DNA of 64,000 nucleotides, from NCBI RefSeq assembly GCF_022788715.1, contig NZ_CP085168.1, positions 248,001 through 312,000 on the forward strand, given 5' to 3'. Position 1 is the stretch's first letter, and every line of letters starts with the position of its first letter. The stretch comes from Sulfitobacter sp. DSM 110093. GTDB taxonomy: Bacteria > Pseudomonadota > Alphaproteobacteria > Rhodobacterales > Rhodobacteraceae. The translations under genes and the position numbers were made by a program. Shown here piece after piece: positions 53,094 through 62,341 of this stretch. Under the pieces are notes generated by a model. It did not search any database. It saw only the letters and a list, made by a program, of their open reading frames with translations, and was not told the DNA's origin.

Positions 53094-54620
53094 TTAGGCC
53101 ATGCCGACCGGCACGCGGTCGGGCTGGATATCATCAGGACGGGACATCAATATATCGGTCAACTCTTGCTGCAATTCTGCATGCTCGGGGAGATCAAAGA
53201 GATTATCCATCTCCTGTGGATCATCTTGAAGATTATACATCTCGCCGGCACCAGACTTCAAATCCATCGTTAGCTTTGCGGTCTTACTCCGCACTGTGCG
53301 CAGGCTCAGGCCAACTCCCACACGGCCGGGCAAGAGTTCCCATTCTGAAAAAGCAGCGGCGCGGGTACCCTCGCCTGAGATGACGTCGCGCATTGACTCG
53401 CCATGTATCTTCATCAGGCTATCCGCACCGGCCCAATCCATAAAGGTTGCGCCAAGGTCCAGCGTAGAGAGCGGTTCCTCACTGACCTTACCCGCCGGCA
53501 CATCCGGCCCTTTCACGATAGCCTTAACGTTCAAGAGCCCCTCAAAAGGCATCGGGCCTTTCAAGACCAGTCCATGGTCGCCCAGCCAATCACCGTGATC
53601 GGCCGTGTAAACGATATAGGTATCTTCAGCGAGACCCTGCGCGTCGAGTTCGATCAGGATGCGCCCCACCGAGTGATCAATCAGAGCCAACTGGCCATAA
53701 GTATTGGCGATTACCTCACGCAGATGTTCATCGGTCAATTCAGCAAGCCGTGAATACTTGGAGCGGATTTCAGCATGTTCGGCAGGAATTTCACTTTCGA
53801 CCGCGGCAGCGTGCCACCATGGACGGCCCTCGAAATTGCGGGTGCGGTGTTCGGGCAAATCGACGTCTTCTGGCCGATGCAACGACGCCCAAGGCTCTGG
53901 GCAATCGAAAGGATGATGTGGATCTGGGAAAGAAACCCATAGGCAAAAAGGCTTTTCGTGGTTCTGTTTAAGGTAATCGATCGCACGGTCTGCGATCCAC
54001 GTCGAATTGTGCCATGCCACCGGAAGCTTCGAAGACCATGTCTGTGGCGCGCCCTTGTGATCTCGCGCGCTGGCCCAAAGCAGTTTATTCTTCCACTCTC
54101 CCCTTCCATCTCCGTAGTACCATTCTTCATAGGCCAACCCGCCGGGCGGTTTCTCAGGTAGCCACCAATTATGGCCGATATGGACAAGTTCGGCATGGTC
54201 AAAGCCCATATAGGGCCCTTTCCAGCCTTCTGGCACTTGCCGAGAGCCTGGGATCGATTCAACTGTCTCGCTGTCACCAAAGACATGGTAGGTCGCAAAA
54301 TGTGCCTTGCCGATCACCGCCGTATGGTACCCTGATGCCGAAAGCGATGCGGCAAAGCCTTTCTCCCCGATCTCGGGATCAAGATCGATCCCGTTGTCGT
54401 GTACGCCATGGGTGCGCGGTAAAAGACCCGTCAGAATTGAGGCACGCGCGGGCTGGCAGACAACACAGGGGGTGACCACAGTTTCAAGGCTCGTGCCCTC
54501 ACTTGCCAACAGGTCCAGATGCGGCGTCTGCACATTGCGGCCACGGAAACCATAGCAATCGCCACGCTGCTGGTCGGATGTGATGAACAGAATGTTCGGG
54601 CGCTTCGTTTCTTTGGTCAT
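53094..54620 (-). CDS. Cys-type sulfatase (arylsulfatase/choline-sulfatase-like)
   Basis: A 508-residue alkaline-phosphatase-superfamily sulfatase. The N-terminal metal-site Asp lies in PNILFITSDQQRGDCYG, and the formylglycine motif is C-Q-P-A-R at residues 55-59 (VVCQPARASILTG). DHGDWLGDHGL supplies further metal ligands. No signal peptide is visible, so it probably acts in the cytoplasm on an imported sulfate ester. The Cys must become formylglycine, and a matching FGE gene is encoded 4 kb away. Located between the TTT importer and a hydroxyacid oxidase. Confidence 0.9.
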   Translation of the reverse strand: MTKETKRPNILFITSDQQRGDCYGFRGRNVQTPHLDLLASEGTSLETVVTPCVVCQPARASILTGLLPRTHGVHDNGIDLDPEIGEKGFAASLSASGYHTAVIGKAHFATYHVFGDSETVESIPGSRQVPEGWKGPYMGFDHAELVHIGHNWWLPEKPPGGLAYEEWYYGDGRGEWKNKLLWASARDHKGAPQTWSSKLPVAWHNSTWIADRAIDYLKQNHEKPFCLWVSFPDPHHPFDCPEPWASLHRPEDVDLPEHRTRNFEGRPWWHAAAVESEIPAEHAEIRSKYSRLAELTDEHLREVIANTYGQLALIDHSVGRILIELDAQGLAEDTYIVYTADHGDWLGDHGLVLKGPMPFEGLLNVKAIVKGPDVPAGKVSEEPLSTLDLGATFMDWAGADSLMKIHGESMRDVISGEGTRAAAFSEWELLPGRVGVGLSLRTVRSKTAKLTMDLKSGAGEMYNLQDDPQEMDNLFDLPEHAELQQELTDILMSRPDDIQPDRVPVGMA

Positions 54621-54645
54621 GCGGGTCTCCAACAGTTTGAATGGA

Positions 54646-56223
54646 TTACTTTGGGGGGGTGCTACGAAGGTACCCGGCGCTCAGAACGATGGCGGCGGAG
54701 AGTGCAAGAAACACCACCGAGGTGGGGGTGCTGAACAAGAACCACGGGTCGCTCCCTGAGGCTTGAAAAGCATTGCGGATTGCCGTTTCCAATGGACCAG
54801 CCAAAATGTAAGCAATTACAAAAGGTAGAATTGGAACACCGGATAGCCGCATGAGATAGCCGAGGAGCCCGAAGCCCAGGAGGATGTAAACATCGCTCAT
54901 GGCGCTGCCTTCGATGTAGACAGAGGTAATGGTCAACAGCAGTACAATCGGCAACAGGATCTGCTTTGGCACCCGGATCAAACCGCCCAGCAAGCGCATG
55001 AACCAAGCGCCTGTGGTCCAGTTTAACAAATTGGCAACAACCATAAGAGTGAACAATGCAAAGGCGACGACCAGTTCAGTGTTCACCTCGTCCGGGGTGA
55101 AGCGGAAGACTGCGGGTCCGGGATTAAAACCACCGATGGTATCTGCTGCAAGAATTATAAAAACGGCCGCGACGTTTCCAGGGATCCCAAGGCTTAGTGC
55201 CGGGATTAAGTTGGCACCGGATACCGCGGAATTTGCAGCTTCAGTGGCGGCGATACCCTCGGGCGCGCCTTGACCGAAAGGCACTTCGCCTCGGTACATC
55301 TTAATTCCAGCAGTATAACCCATGGCTGCTGCGAGCGTAGTGCCGATACCAGGCAGAGCGCCCACGACTGTACCGATGGTCATCGATACGCCGATGAACG
55401 GCAGAAGCTTGCGGCGTTCCTCAAAGCTAAGGCTGCTTTCCCCAGGGTCAGGTTGCACAACCGTCTTTTGGAGCGCGCGCTTTGAAAGCCACATTTCCTG
55501 CAAGCTTACAAATATTTCGCCGACCACAAGAATACCGATAACAACAGCAATGGTAGGGAGCCCGCCAGCCAGCACATCGCTGCCGAGCGACAGTCGTGGA
55601 TAGGTATCTGTGCCTGTCGCGATGGCTGCGACGAATAACCCAAAGCAGGCAGCCAGCAGACCTTTCCAAGTATCTTTGCCGACGACAACGGCGACGAACG
55701 AAAGCGACAGGATCATCAACGCGGCTTTTTCGGGAAGGCCCAAGAACGCTTCGATGCTTATAGCGAGGAAAGGCGCACAGACGAATAGAACGATATCGGA
55801 GAATGTGTCACCACTTACCGAGGCAAAATGCGCAACTCTCAACGCTTTGCCGCCCTGCCCCTTCATGGCCATCGGATGCCCATCAAGGGTGGTCATGAAC
55901 GCATCCGGCGTTCCGGGCGTATTGAATAGGATCGCAGGGACTGCACCACCGACGGTGGCCCCCTTCATGACCCCGACAAGAAATCCAAGAACAGGGAGCA
56001 GAGCGTCGGGGGTAAAGCCGAAGATTGATATCAGGATCGGTAGGGCCAGCGCCATGACGAAAGGCCCCGACAGACCCGGCGTAGCCCCGATCAAGACGCC
56101 CATGAAAAAACCTAAGGCCACGAGGATCACCGGCCAGGACAGGACAAGGGGCCCAAGCATTAGCGCAGGATTGGCCGTAAACGCCTCAACAATACCTGCA
56201 AAAATATAGTCAAACACACCCAT
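54646..56223 (-). CDS. tctA: Tripartite tricarboxylate transporter large permease, TctA family
   Basis: A 525-residue, ~12-helix TctA protein. Family motifs: GVLIGATPGLSGPFVMALALP, GAVPAILFNTPGTPDAFMTTLDGHPMA with the central Gly/Pro-rich signature, and GALPGIGTTLAAAMGYT as the second repeat. The ATG at 56223 shares one base with the tctB stop. Works with TctB and TctC as a secondary importer of carboxylates. Confidence 0.92.
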   Translation of the reverse strand: MGVFDYIFAGIVEAFTANPALMLGPLVLSWPVILVALGFFMGVLIGATPGLSGPFVMALALPILISIFGFTPDALLPVLGFLVGVMKGATVGGAVPAILFNTPGTPDAFMTTLDGHPMAMKGQGGKALRVAHFASVSGDTFSDIVLFVCAPFLAISIEAFLGLPEKAALMILSLSFVAVVVGKDTWKGLLAACFGLFVAAIATGTDTYPRLSLGSDVLAGGLPTIAVVIGILVVGEIFVSLQEMWLSKRALQKTVVQPDPGESSLSFEERRKLLPFIGVSMTIGTVVGALPGIGTTLAAAMGYTAGIKMYRGEVPFGQGAPEGIAATEAANSAVSGANLIPALSLGIPGNVAAVFIILAADTIGGFNPGPAVFRFTPDEVNTELVVAFALFTLMVVANLLNWTTGAWFMRLLGGLIRVPKQILLPIVLLLTITSVYIEGSAMSDVYILLGFGLLGYLMRLSGVPILPFVIAYILAGPLETAIRNAFQASGSDPWFLFSTPTSVVFLALSAAIVLSAGYLRSTPPK

Positions 56224-56783
56224 CAAAAATCACCGTTGGGAGGCAGCAACAGGTTGTCGAAGGGCAGATCGTAGAGCAGCGCGATTACAAGGGTCGCAAC
56301 AAAGGCCAACAGGCCAAGACGCCAAGTGGCCTGCGGTGCGCATAGAGCCATAAGTGCGAAGGTCATCACGGTGCCCCCCAGCAAAAATCCCAAATACTTC
56401 CACGGCGCCGTTGCGAGCAGTAGGCGGTACGAAGTCTCTCCGCCGGTGAAAGCCCAAGCTATTAGTGGTCCGGCTACCATCATAAGCCCCAGCCCCACGG
56501 CAAGAACGAGCGTCAGCCAGATCAGAAAACGTGGCTTAATCTCGCCCACATCTTCCCCGGTCCGCGAGAGCAAAGCGCGCAGACCGATGACGGTGGCAGC
56601 GACAGCCATCCCTATCGCCGAAAATGCCGGCAGCATTGCATCACCGATCCGGACATTCCGTCGCCAGACGTCAATTACCGTCGTATCGATATCCTGTGGA
56701 ATCCAGAATACGAGTGCCAGAAGGGCAAACCCTATCCCCACAACAGCGATCGCGAGATCGCGCAGGTATCCAGTGTGGTTCAT
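56223..56783 (-). CDS. tctB: Tripartite tricarboxylate transporter small permease, TctB family
   Basis: A 186-residue, four- to five-helix TctB protein (DLAIAVVGIGFALLALVFW, FLIWLTLVLAVGLGLMMVAG, KYLGFLLGGTVMTFALMAL, GLLAFVATLVIALLYDL). The ATG at 56783 follows GGGGGG. TctB proteins vary in sequence, so position between TctC and TctA is important evidence. Confidence 0.87.
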   Translation of the reverse strand: MNHTGYLRDLAIAVVGIGFALLALVFWIPQDIDTTVIDVWRRNVRIGDAMLPAFSAIGMAVAATVIGLRALLSRTGEDVGEIKPRFLIWLTLVLAVGLGLMMVAGPLIAWAFTGGETSYRLLLATAPWKYLGFLLGGTVMTFALMALCAPQATWRLGLLAFVATLVIALLYDLPFDNLLLPPNGDF

Positions 56784-56813
56784 AAATTTGCCCCCCATTC
56801 GCACGCGATTTGA

Positions 56814-57755
56814 TTAGTTTGAAGTCGCAGCCAATAGTGCTTCGGCGTCCGCTAACTCCTTATTAACATAGGATTTTGCAGCGTCTCCGCTCTTGACCTT
56901 AAGCGCGAAAACCCGCGTGATGAAGGCATTCGATTTGCTTCCTTCTTTTTGAATGACCGTCGAGATAGCATCAGACAACGCAGTCCGGGCGTCGTCTGAT
57001 AGATCGTTCGGCGCGATCGCGACGAAGGTGGCCCCGAAGGAAAATTCGACCCCGATATCGCTGAGATTTTGTGCGTTCGGTGAGACAGCAAGCGGCACAT
57101 CCTCGCCATTGGCCAAATTCACCAGATCGCCAGAAACAACGCCCGCTTTCTGTGGACCAGCCACCCAACCAATATCGACATCATCTGCCGTCACGGCGTT
57201 GAGCACCGCGCGCCCCCCTTGATAGCCCGACACGATGTTGAATTCGACGTCATTGGCCAGGCCAATGTAATAGGCTCCGTCCGCCAGTCGCGGTGTCATG
57301 GTTCCGAAAGAGATCGTCTCGCCTGACTTAGCAGCGGCGATCACGTCGGACATGGTGTTCCAGCCGCGGTCGGACTTTGCAACGATGCCCATCTGGGTGC
57401 CGGCAATGGTCGACAGATACGTCAGATCATCGGTTGAATAGCCCGGATCGCGCGTGGCCAGAACACCATAGGCAAATGTGTCCGTGATACCGATACCGAT
57501 TGTCAGCCCATCGGGCTCGGCTTCCATGACCGCGCGTGCCATTACGGCCCCTCCCGCGCCAGGCATGTTCTCGGGGATCATTGTCCAGTTGTAGGTTTCC
57601 TGAACGTCTTCGGCGATCAAACGGGCCAATGAGTCTGCGCCGCCTCCTGGCGCAAAGCCAATCAGCACTTTGATTGGCCCCGTCGGAGCCCATTCCGCAA
57701 AAGCGGCGTTTGTCGAAAGAAGCACCGCAGCCGCGGTGGTGATAAGATGTTTCAT
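56814..57755 (-). CDS. tctC: Tripartite tricarboxylate transporter binding protein, TctC/Bug family
   Basis: A 313-residue periplasmic receptor with a signal peptide (MKHLITTAAAVLLSTNAAFA). The mature protein begins PTGPIKVLIGFAPGGGADSL, the Bug-family carboxylate-binding loop, followed by ENMPGAGGAVMARAVMEAEP. GGGAGG precedes the ATG at 57755. It is the promoter-proximal gene of the tctC-tctB-tctA-sulfatase-oxidase run and is divergent from a LysR gene 112 bp away. Confidence 0.9.
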   Translation of the reverse strand: MKHLITTAAAVLLSTNAAFAEWAPTGPIKVLIGFAPGGGADSLARLIAEDVQETYNWTMIPENMPGAGGAVMARAVMEAEPDGLTIGIGITDTFAYGVLATRDPGYSTDDLTYLSTIAGTQMGIVAKSDRGWNTMSDVIAAAKSGETISFGTMTPRLADGAYYIGLANDVEFNIVSGYQGGRAVLNAVTADDVDIGWVAGPQKAGVVSGDLVNLANGEDVPLAVSPNAQNLSDIGVEFSFGATFVAIAPNDLSDDARTALSDAISTVIQKEGSKSNAFITRVFALKVKSGDAAKSYVNKELADAEALLAATSN

Positions 57756-57867
57756 ATGTCCTCCCAAGGTTCGACAGAGTCGAATAGAGCGAGGTTAACT
57801 AACCGGTCCCTACTCCGGAAATATTAGTTACCTATACCAGCCATATGAATTTGGTTATACCTATGCT

Positions 57868-58797
57868 ATGCGTCCCCGTCTGCTGAAACAATTTCTTGCG
57901 ATCTGCCGGCATGGTTCAATGTCTGCCGCAGCGCGAGAGTTAGGCATCGCGCAACCAGCCCTGAGCAAGCAGATGCTACAGCTTGAGCATGAGTTGGACG
58001 CACAGCTTTTTGTTCGTCATTCCCGTGGCGTTACGCTAACTCGCTCGGGTGAGAAACTAAGACATGAAGCCGCCGAACTGATCCGACGCATAGAGGCCAT
58101 CCGGCAATCGATACGAACAGAGGGAGAAGACGTTACCGGCAAGGTTGTGATCGCTATAATCTCTTCGCTGGCACCTCCATTGGCCACCGAACTCTACCCA
58201 CGTCTGGAACGCGAGTTTCCCGGTATTGCTCTGCATATTATCGATTCCTCGTCTGAACGCGCTGGTCTGGCACTACAAAACGAAGAGGTTGACCTGGCCA
58301 TCCTGCCGAACGCGGCCTCGGACTTTCCGCATCTGGCGTCACTACCCCTTTTTGAGGAGAACTTCTATCTTCTGACCAAGGCAACGACCGAGACCCGGAT
58401 GGGTCCCATCCGCTTCATAGAAGCTGTCGGCTACCCGCTGATCCTCCCGTTTCACACTCATGACTTGCGGCGCCGGATCGAAGAGGGTGCGCGCAGCATC
58501 GGAGCAAGTCTGGATATTAAATACGAAACGGGCAGCATCAATGTTATCGACGCGATGGTAGAGCGTGGCCTCGCGGCGAGTATTGTACCCATTAGTCATT
58601 GGCTTGAACGGATCGCCGCCGGTCAGGTTTCGGCCCAGTTAGTGATCGAACCTTCGGTAAGCCGCGTGCATTCGCTTTGCCGTATCGAGGCACGCGTGCT
58701 GTCACCTGCCGCAAAGATCGTACATGACGTTATCGCGTCCGAGGTGCAATCGCTCGTCGCTGCGGGCAAATTGTCTGGGAAACCTGTCCGACGGTGA
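57868..58797 (+). CDS. LysR-family transcriptional regulator of the sulfatase cluster
   Basis: A 309-residue LysR: N-terminal HTH (MRPRLLKQFLAICRHGSMSA, GIAQPALSKQMLQLEHELDA) and an effector domain (VTGKVVIAIISSLAPPLATE, EEVDLAILPNAASDFPHLAS). Divergent from tctC, with a 112-bp gap that contains AT-rich inverted sequences (GGTTAT, ATAACC-type) likely to include its site. Probably senses the imported acid or its product. Confidence 0.87.
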   Translation: MRPRLLKQFLAICRHGSMSAAARELGIAQPALSKQMLQLEHELDAQLFVRHSRGVTLTRSGEKLRHEAAELIRRIEAIRQSIRTEGEDVTGKVVIAIISSLAPPLATELYPRLEREFPGIALHIIDSSSERAGLALQNEEVDLAILPNAASDFPHLASLPLFEENFYLLTKATTETRMGPIRFIEAVGYPLILPFHTHDLRRRIEEGARSIGASLDIKYETGSINVIDAMVERGLAASIVPISHWLERIAAGQVSAQLVIEPSVSRVHSLCRIEARVLSPAAKIVHDVIASEVQSLVAAGKLSGKPVRR

Positions 58798-58803
58798 CCT
58801 TCT

Positions 58804-59745
58804 TCATTTGTCGTAGACAAGGCGAAAGCCTTGGTGCGACGTACTGCTATCGGCACTGGTTCCCGTGCGGGCCGCGATGCGGTAACGGTAGCAGTAGCTG
58901 GCATGACATAGAAACGAACCGCCTTTGCCAACCTTGTAGCCCACCTTGCCAGCATGCACTCGTTGGGTGGTTTTCTTCAAGGATTTCACCTTGAAAGGCT
59001 GTGAGGTGTACTCCCAGACATTGCCGACCAAATTGTAGAGACCGTAGCCGTTAGGTGAATAAGATCGCGCCGGGGCGGTACCAGCGTAGCCGTCACGGCC
59101 ATGATCATGGTCTGGAAATCGCCCCTGCCATATATTGCAGGGAAAGAAATCGCTGTCCGTGGGCTCAGCATCCCCCCAGGGAAACCGCACATCGCCCAAC
59201 CCTCCCCGCGCCGCATGCTCCCACTCTACTTCGGTCGGCAAACGCCCCCCGGCCCAGCGGGCAAAGACCATGGCATCGTTCCAACTCACGTGTACCACCG
59301 GGTGGTCGTCCAAACATGCTGCTTCCGATCCAGGCCCCAATGGCGTAGCCCAACTTGCGCCTTCAACCACCCGCCACCATGGGACAGCTGCGACGGCCCG
59401 CGTGGGCGGAGCATCAAGCGGCAACAGATTTTCGAAAACAAACGAATTCCCGATACGCTCGGCTTCGGTGAGGTAGCCGGTATCAGTGACGAACTGGCGA
59501 AATCTTAAGTTCGTTACGCTGGTCACGTCCATCACGAAGGATCTAACCCGTGTCTTGCGTAGCGGTGCTTCACCGTCGACCGACAGCTCTGGTCGGTCAG
59601 TCCCGATAAGACCTTTGCCTCCAGGAATATTGACACGGGCCATCGTGCCCGTTTCGAAAGCTGCAACAGCTATACTGTCAGGGACATCTGCGGTGGCTGC
59701 GCGCACAGGCAGGCAACACCCAGTCTTTTCAGTATTAGCGGGCAT
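58804..59745 (-). CDS. Formylglycine-generating enzyme (sulfatase-modifying factor)
   Basis: A 313-residue FGE-sulfatase-fold protein. The decisive feature is KGGSFLCHASYCYRYR (residues 274-289), in which Cys280 and Cys285 match the two copper-binding redox Cys of genuine aerobic FGE; many family members lack them. Other marks are PVVHVSWNDAMVFARWAGGR, LPTEVEWEHAARGG and NLVGNVWEYTS. It should convert Cys55 of the nearby sulfatase to formylglycine. It converges on the LysR gene with a 6-bp gap. Translation may begin later than the ATG at 59745. Confidence 0.9.
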   Translation of the reverse strand: MPANTEKTGCCLPVRAATADVPDSIAVAAFETGTMARVNIPGGKGLIGTDRPELSVDGEAPLRKTRVRSFVMDVTSVTNLRFRQFVTDTGYLTEAERIGNSFVFENLLPLDAPPTRAVAAVPWWRVVEGASWATPLGPGSEAACLDDHPVVHVSWNDAMVFARWAGGRLPTEVEWEHAARGGLGDVRFPWGDAEPTDSDFFPCNIWQGRFPDHDHGRDGYAGTAPARSYSPNGYGLYNLVGNVWEYTSQPFKVKSLKKTTQRVHAGKVGYKVGKGGSFLCHASYCYRYRIAARTGTSADSSTSHQGFRLVYDK

Positions 59746-60251
59746 CTATGAACCTCAGGAAGAAGCCAATTTCAGTAGAGAGTATCGTACTTTAGTGCCA
59801 AACTCACGCTAAAGTGGAAAGCGCTTTCGCCCTTCGATGGCAAAATTAGGGAAGCGTTTATTTTTTCCGGATGATAGCGAACCACAAAATCGCAAGGTAT
59901 TCGACGTGAACATTCGGTGGAACGGACCATTGCGGTCATTCAGCATGTCAAGCACTAAAGTCCGCTATTCATAAACTGGCATCCGAATTGCTTGATGCGG
60001 CACATTGTAATTTTACTCTTCCCATATCGACGGTCAGCGCCTGGATGGTAATGAAAAAACTTCAGGCAATGTCTTTTAGATCTGGTGAGCCAAAAAGACA
60101 CTTCGATAGCATCTTACGCATGATCGAGCGTACCGCTCTCCCAAAACAAACCTGTTTCCTGAATGCCTTTTGGAAACTTGACCCCACCGCCAATCTTTGG
60201 GTCCAGTACCATGCCAAAAAGCTGGTGACCGTTAGTCGGCAGCTTCTCGTC
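59746..60251. other. Intergenic stretch with an unrecognised short frame
   Basis: About 500 bp. A plus-strand frame of up to 92 codons (about 59988-60266) has no recognised family and no ribosome site, and overlaps the end of the next gene, so I do not call it. The left part should hold the FGE promoter. Confidence 0.4.
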
Positions 60252-60848
60252 TCAAGTGACTTTTGATCGAGGACGCAGATACCAGTACCAGACCCGATAG
60301 GCCTCCAGGAGACCAAGCGGCACGAAATGGACCATTGCCGGGGCAAAGCCGCCCCAGTCATGCAGTGCCGCCCAGTGCAACAGGGTCAGAACCGCAGCGG
60401 CATAAGTTGTGCGTTGCAGTGTCTTCCAGTTTCGCCCCAATTTTCGCACGAAATAGTCCGAAGATGTGACGGCCAGCGGTACAAAGATCACGAAAGCGAT
60501 CCAGCCGGTCCAGATGTAGAATCTTGGTAGGTCTGCCATGACCTTCTGCACCGTGCCCAAATCAATGAGGTACAACACCGTGTGCGCCAGCGCGTAAAAG
60601 AAGGCTGCGACGCCAAGATAGCGTCGGTTCTTCTGCAGCCAGCGCGGACCGCGCCAGCCCTTAAAAACAAGTGCCAGCGGTGAGGCCATCATGCCGATAA
60701 TCATAAAACGCGCGGCGAACTCGCCGGTGGGATGCAGTGCCTCCTGTATGGCTTTGGAGTCGGGTGCATTGATCAGGCTGTTAAGCACAGCGAGACCAGG
60801 CAAGGACAGCAGTACCCAAAACCAGTAGGGAGAAACTCTGGAAAACAT
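60252..60848 (-). CDS. Ferric-reductase-like membrane protein (MsrQ-like)
   Basis: A 198-residue, six-helix membrane protein of the ferric-reductase-like transmembrane domain family. Marks: LHPTGEFAARFMIIGMMASPLAL, RRYLGVAAFFYALAHTVLYL with a haem-type His, and LQRTTYAAAVLTLLHWAALHD with two further candidate His ligands. This resembles MsrQ, the haem subunit of the periplasmic methionine sulfoxide reductase, but no msrP gene is adjacent, so the partner is unknown. The ATG at 60848 (MFSRVSPYW) is chosen. Confidence 0.78.
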   Translation of the reverse strand: MFSRVSPYWFWVLLSLPGLAVLNSLINAPDSKAIQEALHPTGEFAARFMIIGMMASPLALVFKGWRGPRWLQKNRRYLGVAAFFYALAHTVLYLIDLGTVQKVMADLPRFYIWTGWIAFVIFVPLAVTSSDYFVRKLGRNWKTLQRTTYAAAVLTLLHWAALHDWGGFAPAMVHFVPLGLLEAYRVWYWYLRPRSKVT

Positions 60849-60937
60849 GTTTGTGGTCTTTCCTAAAAAAGAGGGCGTCAGTGGCCCCAACCCGATCACG
60901 ACAGCAACAAAAGGGGGCAAAAGGTAGACAAGGCTGG

Positions 60938-61378
60938 CTAATGGGCGGGCGGAGTTTCTACCTGCTCGATGCGAAAAAAGCCGTCACGCAGGTGCGGCAC
61001 AAACAACAGCACCAGAAACACCAGGTCAAAGACGGTCTGGATCACCGGGATCATAAAGGGGTTCATGCCCTCGGCAATGGACGGTGACCCGACAAAGGTG
61101 GTGGTGACGAAATTGCCGATCTGGTCGACAATCGAAATCGTCCAGTAAACCACCAGCGCCACCCATGTCAGAAAGCCGCGCCGCGCCCAGACCGCCCAGA
61201 TCAGCGGCACGGCACCCACCACCGCGAACAGGTCCAGATAGGCGGGATATCGCCACGCCTCGGAAGACCCGCCCGCATTGATGTCTTGGAACAGCACCCA
61301 TGCGATCAAACGGGACAGTTGCAGCGCCAGCCAGATGCCGGTGCCAATGAGAAAGTTACGTTGCGCACCGGTCGTCAT
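60938..61378 (-). CDS. Small four-helix membrane protein, unknown function
   Basis: 146 residues with about four hydrophobic helices (NFLIGTGIWLALQLSRLIAW, AYLDLFAVVGAVPLIWAVWA, FLTWVALVVYWTISIVDQIG, VIQTVFDLVFLVLLFV). I do not recognise the family. It sits in a same-strand run of seven genes and is followed 90 bp later by the MsrQ-like gene. The ATG at 61378 (MTTGAQRN) is preferred. Confidence 0.65.
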   Translation of the reverse strand: MTTGAQRNFLIGTGIWLALQLSRLIAWVLFQDINAGGSSEAWRYPAYLDLFAVVGAVPLIWAVWARRGFLTWVALVVYWTISIVDQIGNFVTTTFVGSPSIAEGMNPFMIPVIQTVFDLVFLVLLFVPHLRDGFFRIEQVETPPAH

Positions 61379-61431
61379 GCCGAGTTTCCTTGGAATATAG
61401 ATGGCGGCATCAATTGCAGATGTCGGTAATA

Positions 61432-62271
61432 TTAGCCCTTGAGGGCAGCGAAGTAGTTGTCCCAAGGTTGATGCGGGCGGCCGGTGGCGGCTTCGAAATC
61501 GCTGGATCGGTCATAGGCACCGTTGCGGATGCCTTCGTAGATGCCCGCGATCACCGTCCCAATGAATTGACCCAATTCCGCCACGCGGTCGGCGCGGTAG
61601 TCTTCAACACTCATGCTGCGGTACGTCAGATCGGTGTCAAAGGCCCGGTTCATGTAGGTCGCAAGTTCGGCCTGGGTTATCGGTGTGCCGTGCAGATCGT
61701 AGGTCTGGCCGAGGTGCGGCGGTGCGGTCAGCATATGGGCATAAGCCACCGCCAGTTCCCCGCGCGTCGTATACCCACAACGCCCGTCGCCAGCGCAATT
61801 GGCAATCTCGCCCGCCTTGCGATAGCTGTCGATATATTCGATGTCGGGCTCGATATAAATGCCGTTGCGCCCGATGACCCAGCCCATGCCACTGGCGCGA
61901 ATGTCGGCCTCCGTCTTGCGGTTGCTATCGATCACCTGCGAAAAGGCGGTGCCGGTCTCCGGCCCCTGCACGCTGGTATAGACGATCCGTTCGACGCCTA
62001 CGACTTTTGCCGCGGCAATCACATTGCGGTGCTGATCAATCCGCGCAGCTGGGTCGCCATTGCCTGACACCAGCAGCAGGCGGTCCACCCCTTCCAACGA
62101 GGTTTCAAGCTGCGCTCGGTCGGCGTAATCGCCGGGGCGTACCTCGATATTCAGGTCGGTGACATTTTCCAGGGTACGTGCCAGCCCGATAACGGTTTCG
62201 CCCCGTCCGGTCAACTCACTTGCGATTGTTGCGCCCAGATGGCCGGACACGGCGGTAACTGCGATGATCAT
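61432..62271 (-). CDS. NmrA-like NAD(P)-binding oxidoreductase (QorB-like)
   Basis: A 279-residue atypical short-chain dehydrogenase. The N-terminal nucleotide-binding motif is MIIAVTAVSGHLGATIASEL, a variant of GxxGxxG. VERIVYTSVQGPE and GRNGIYIEPDIEYI resemble the QorB/YtfG quinone-oxidoreductase group. Such proteins act as quinone reductases or redox sensors. It lies 71 bp downstream of an exported SnoaL-like protein gene. Confidence 0.83.
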   Translation of the reverse strand: MIIAVTAVSGHLGATIASELTGRGETVIGLARTLENVTDLNIEVRPGDYADRAQLETSLEGVDRLLLVSGNGDPAARIDQHRNVIAAAKVVGVERIVYTSVQGPETGTAFSQVIDSNRKTEADIRASGMGWVIGRNGIYIEPDIEYIDSYRKAGEIANCAGDGRCGYTTRGELAVAYAHMLTAPPHLGQTYDLHGTPITQAELATYMNRAFDTDLTYRSMSVEDYRADRVAELGQFIGTVIAGIYEGIRNGAYDRSSDFEAATGRPHQPWDNYFAALKG

Positions 62272-62341
62272 ATTTCAGGCCTCTCGAAAATGGCAGGCCG
62301 CATGCAGCCTGCCGTGGGAAATTCTCAGCTATCAGGCAGCA

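Noticed and set aside
59988..60266. 92-codon plus-strand open frame
   Set aside because: No recognised family, no good start signal, and it overlaps the end of the MsrQ-like gene on the opposite strand.
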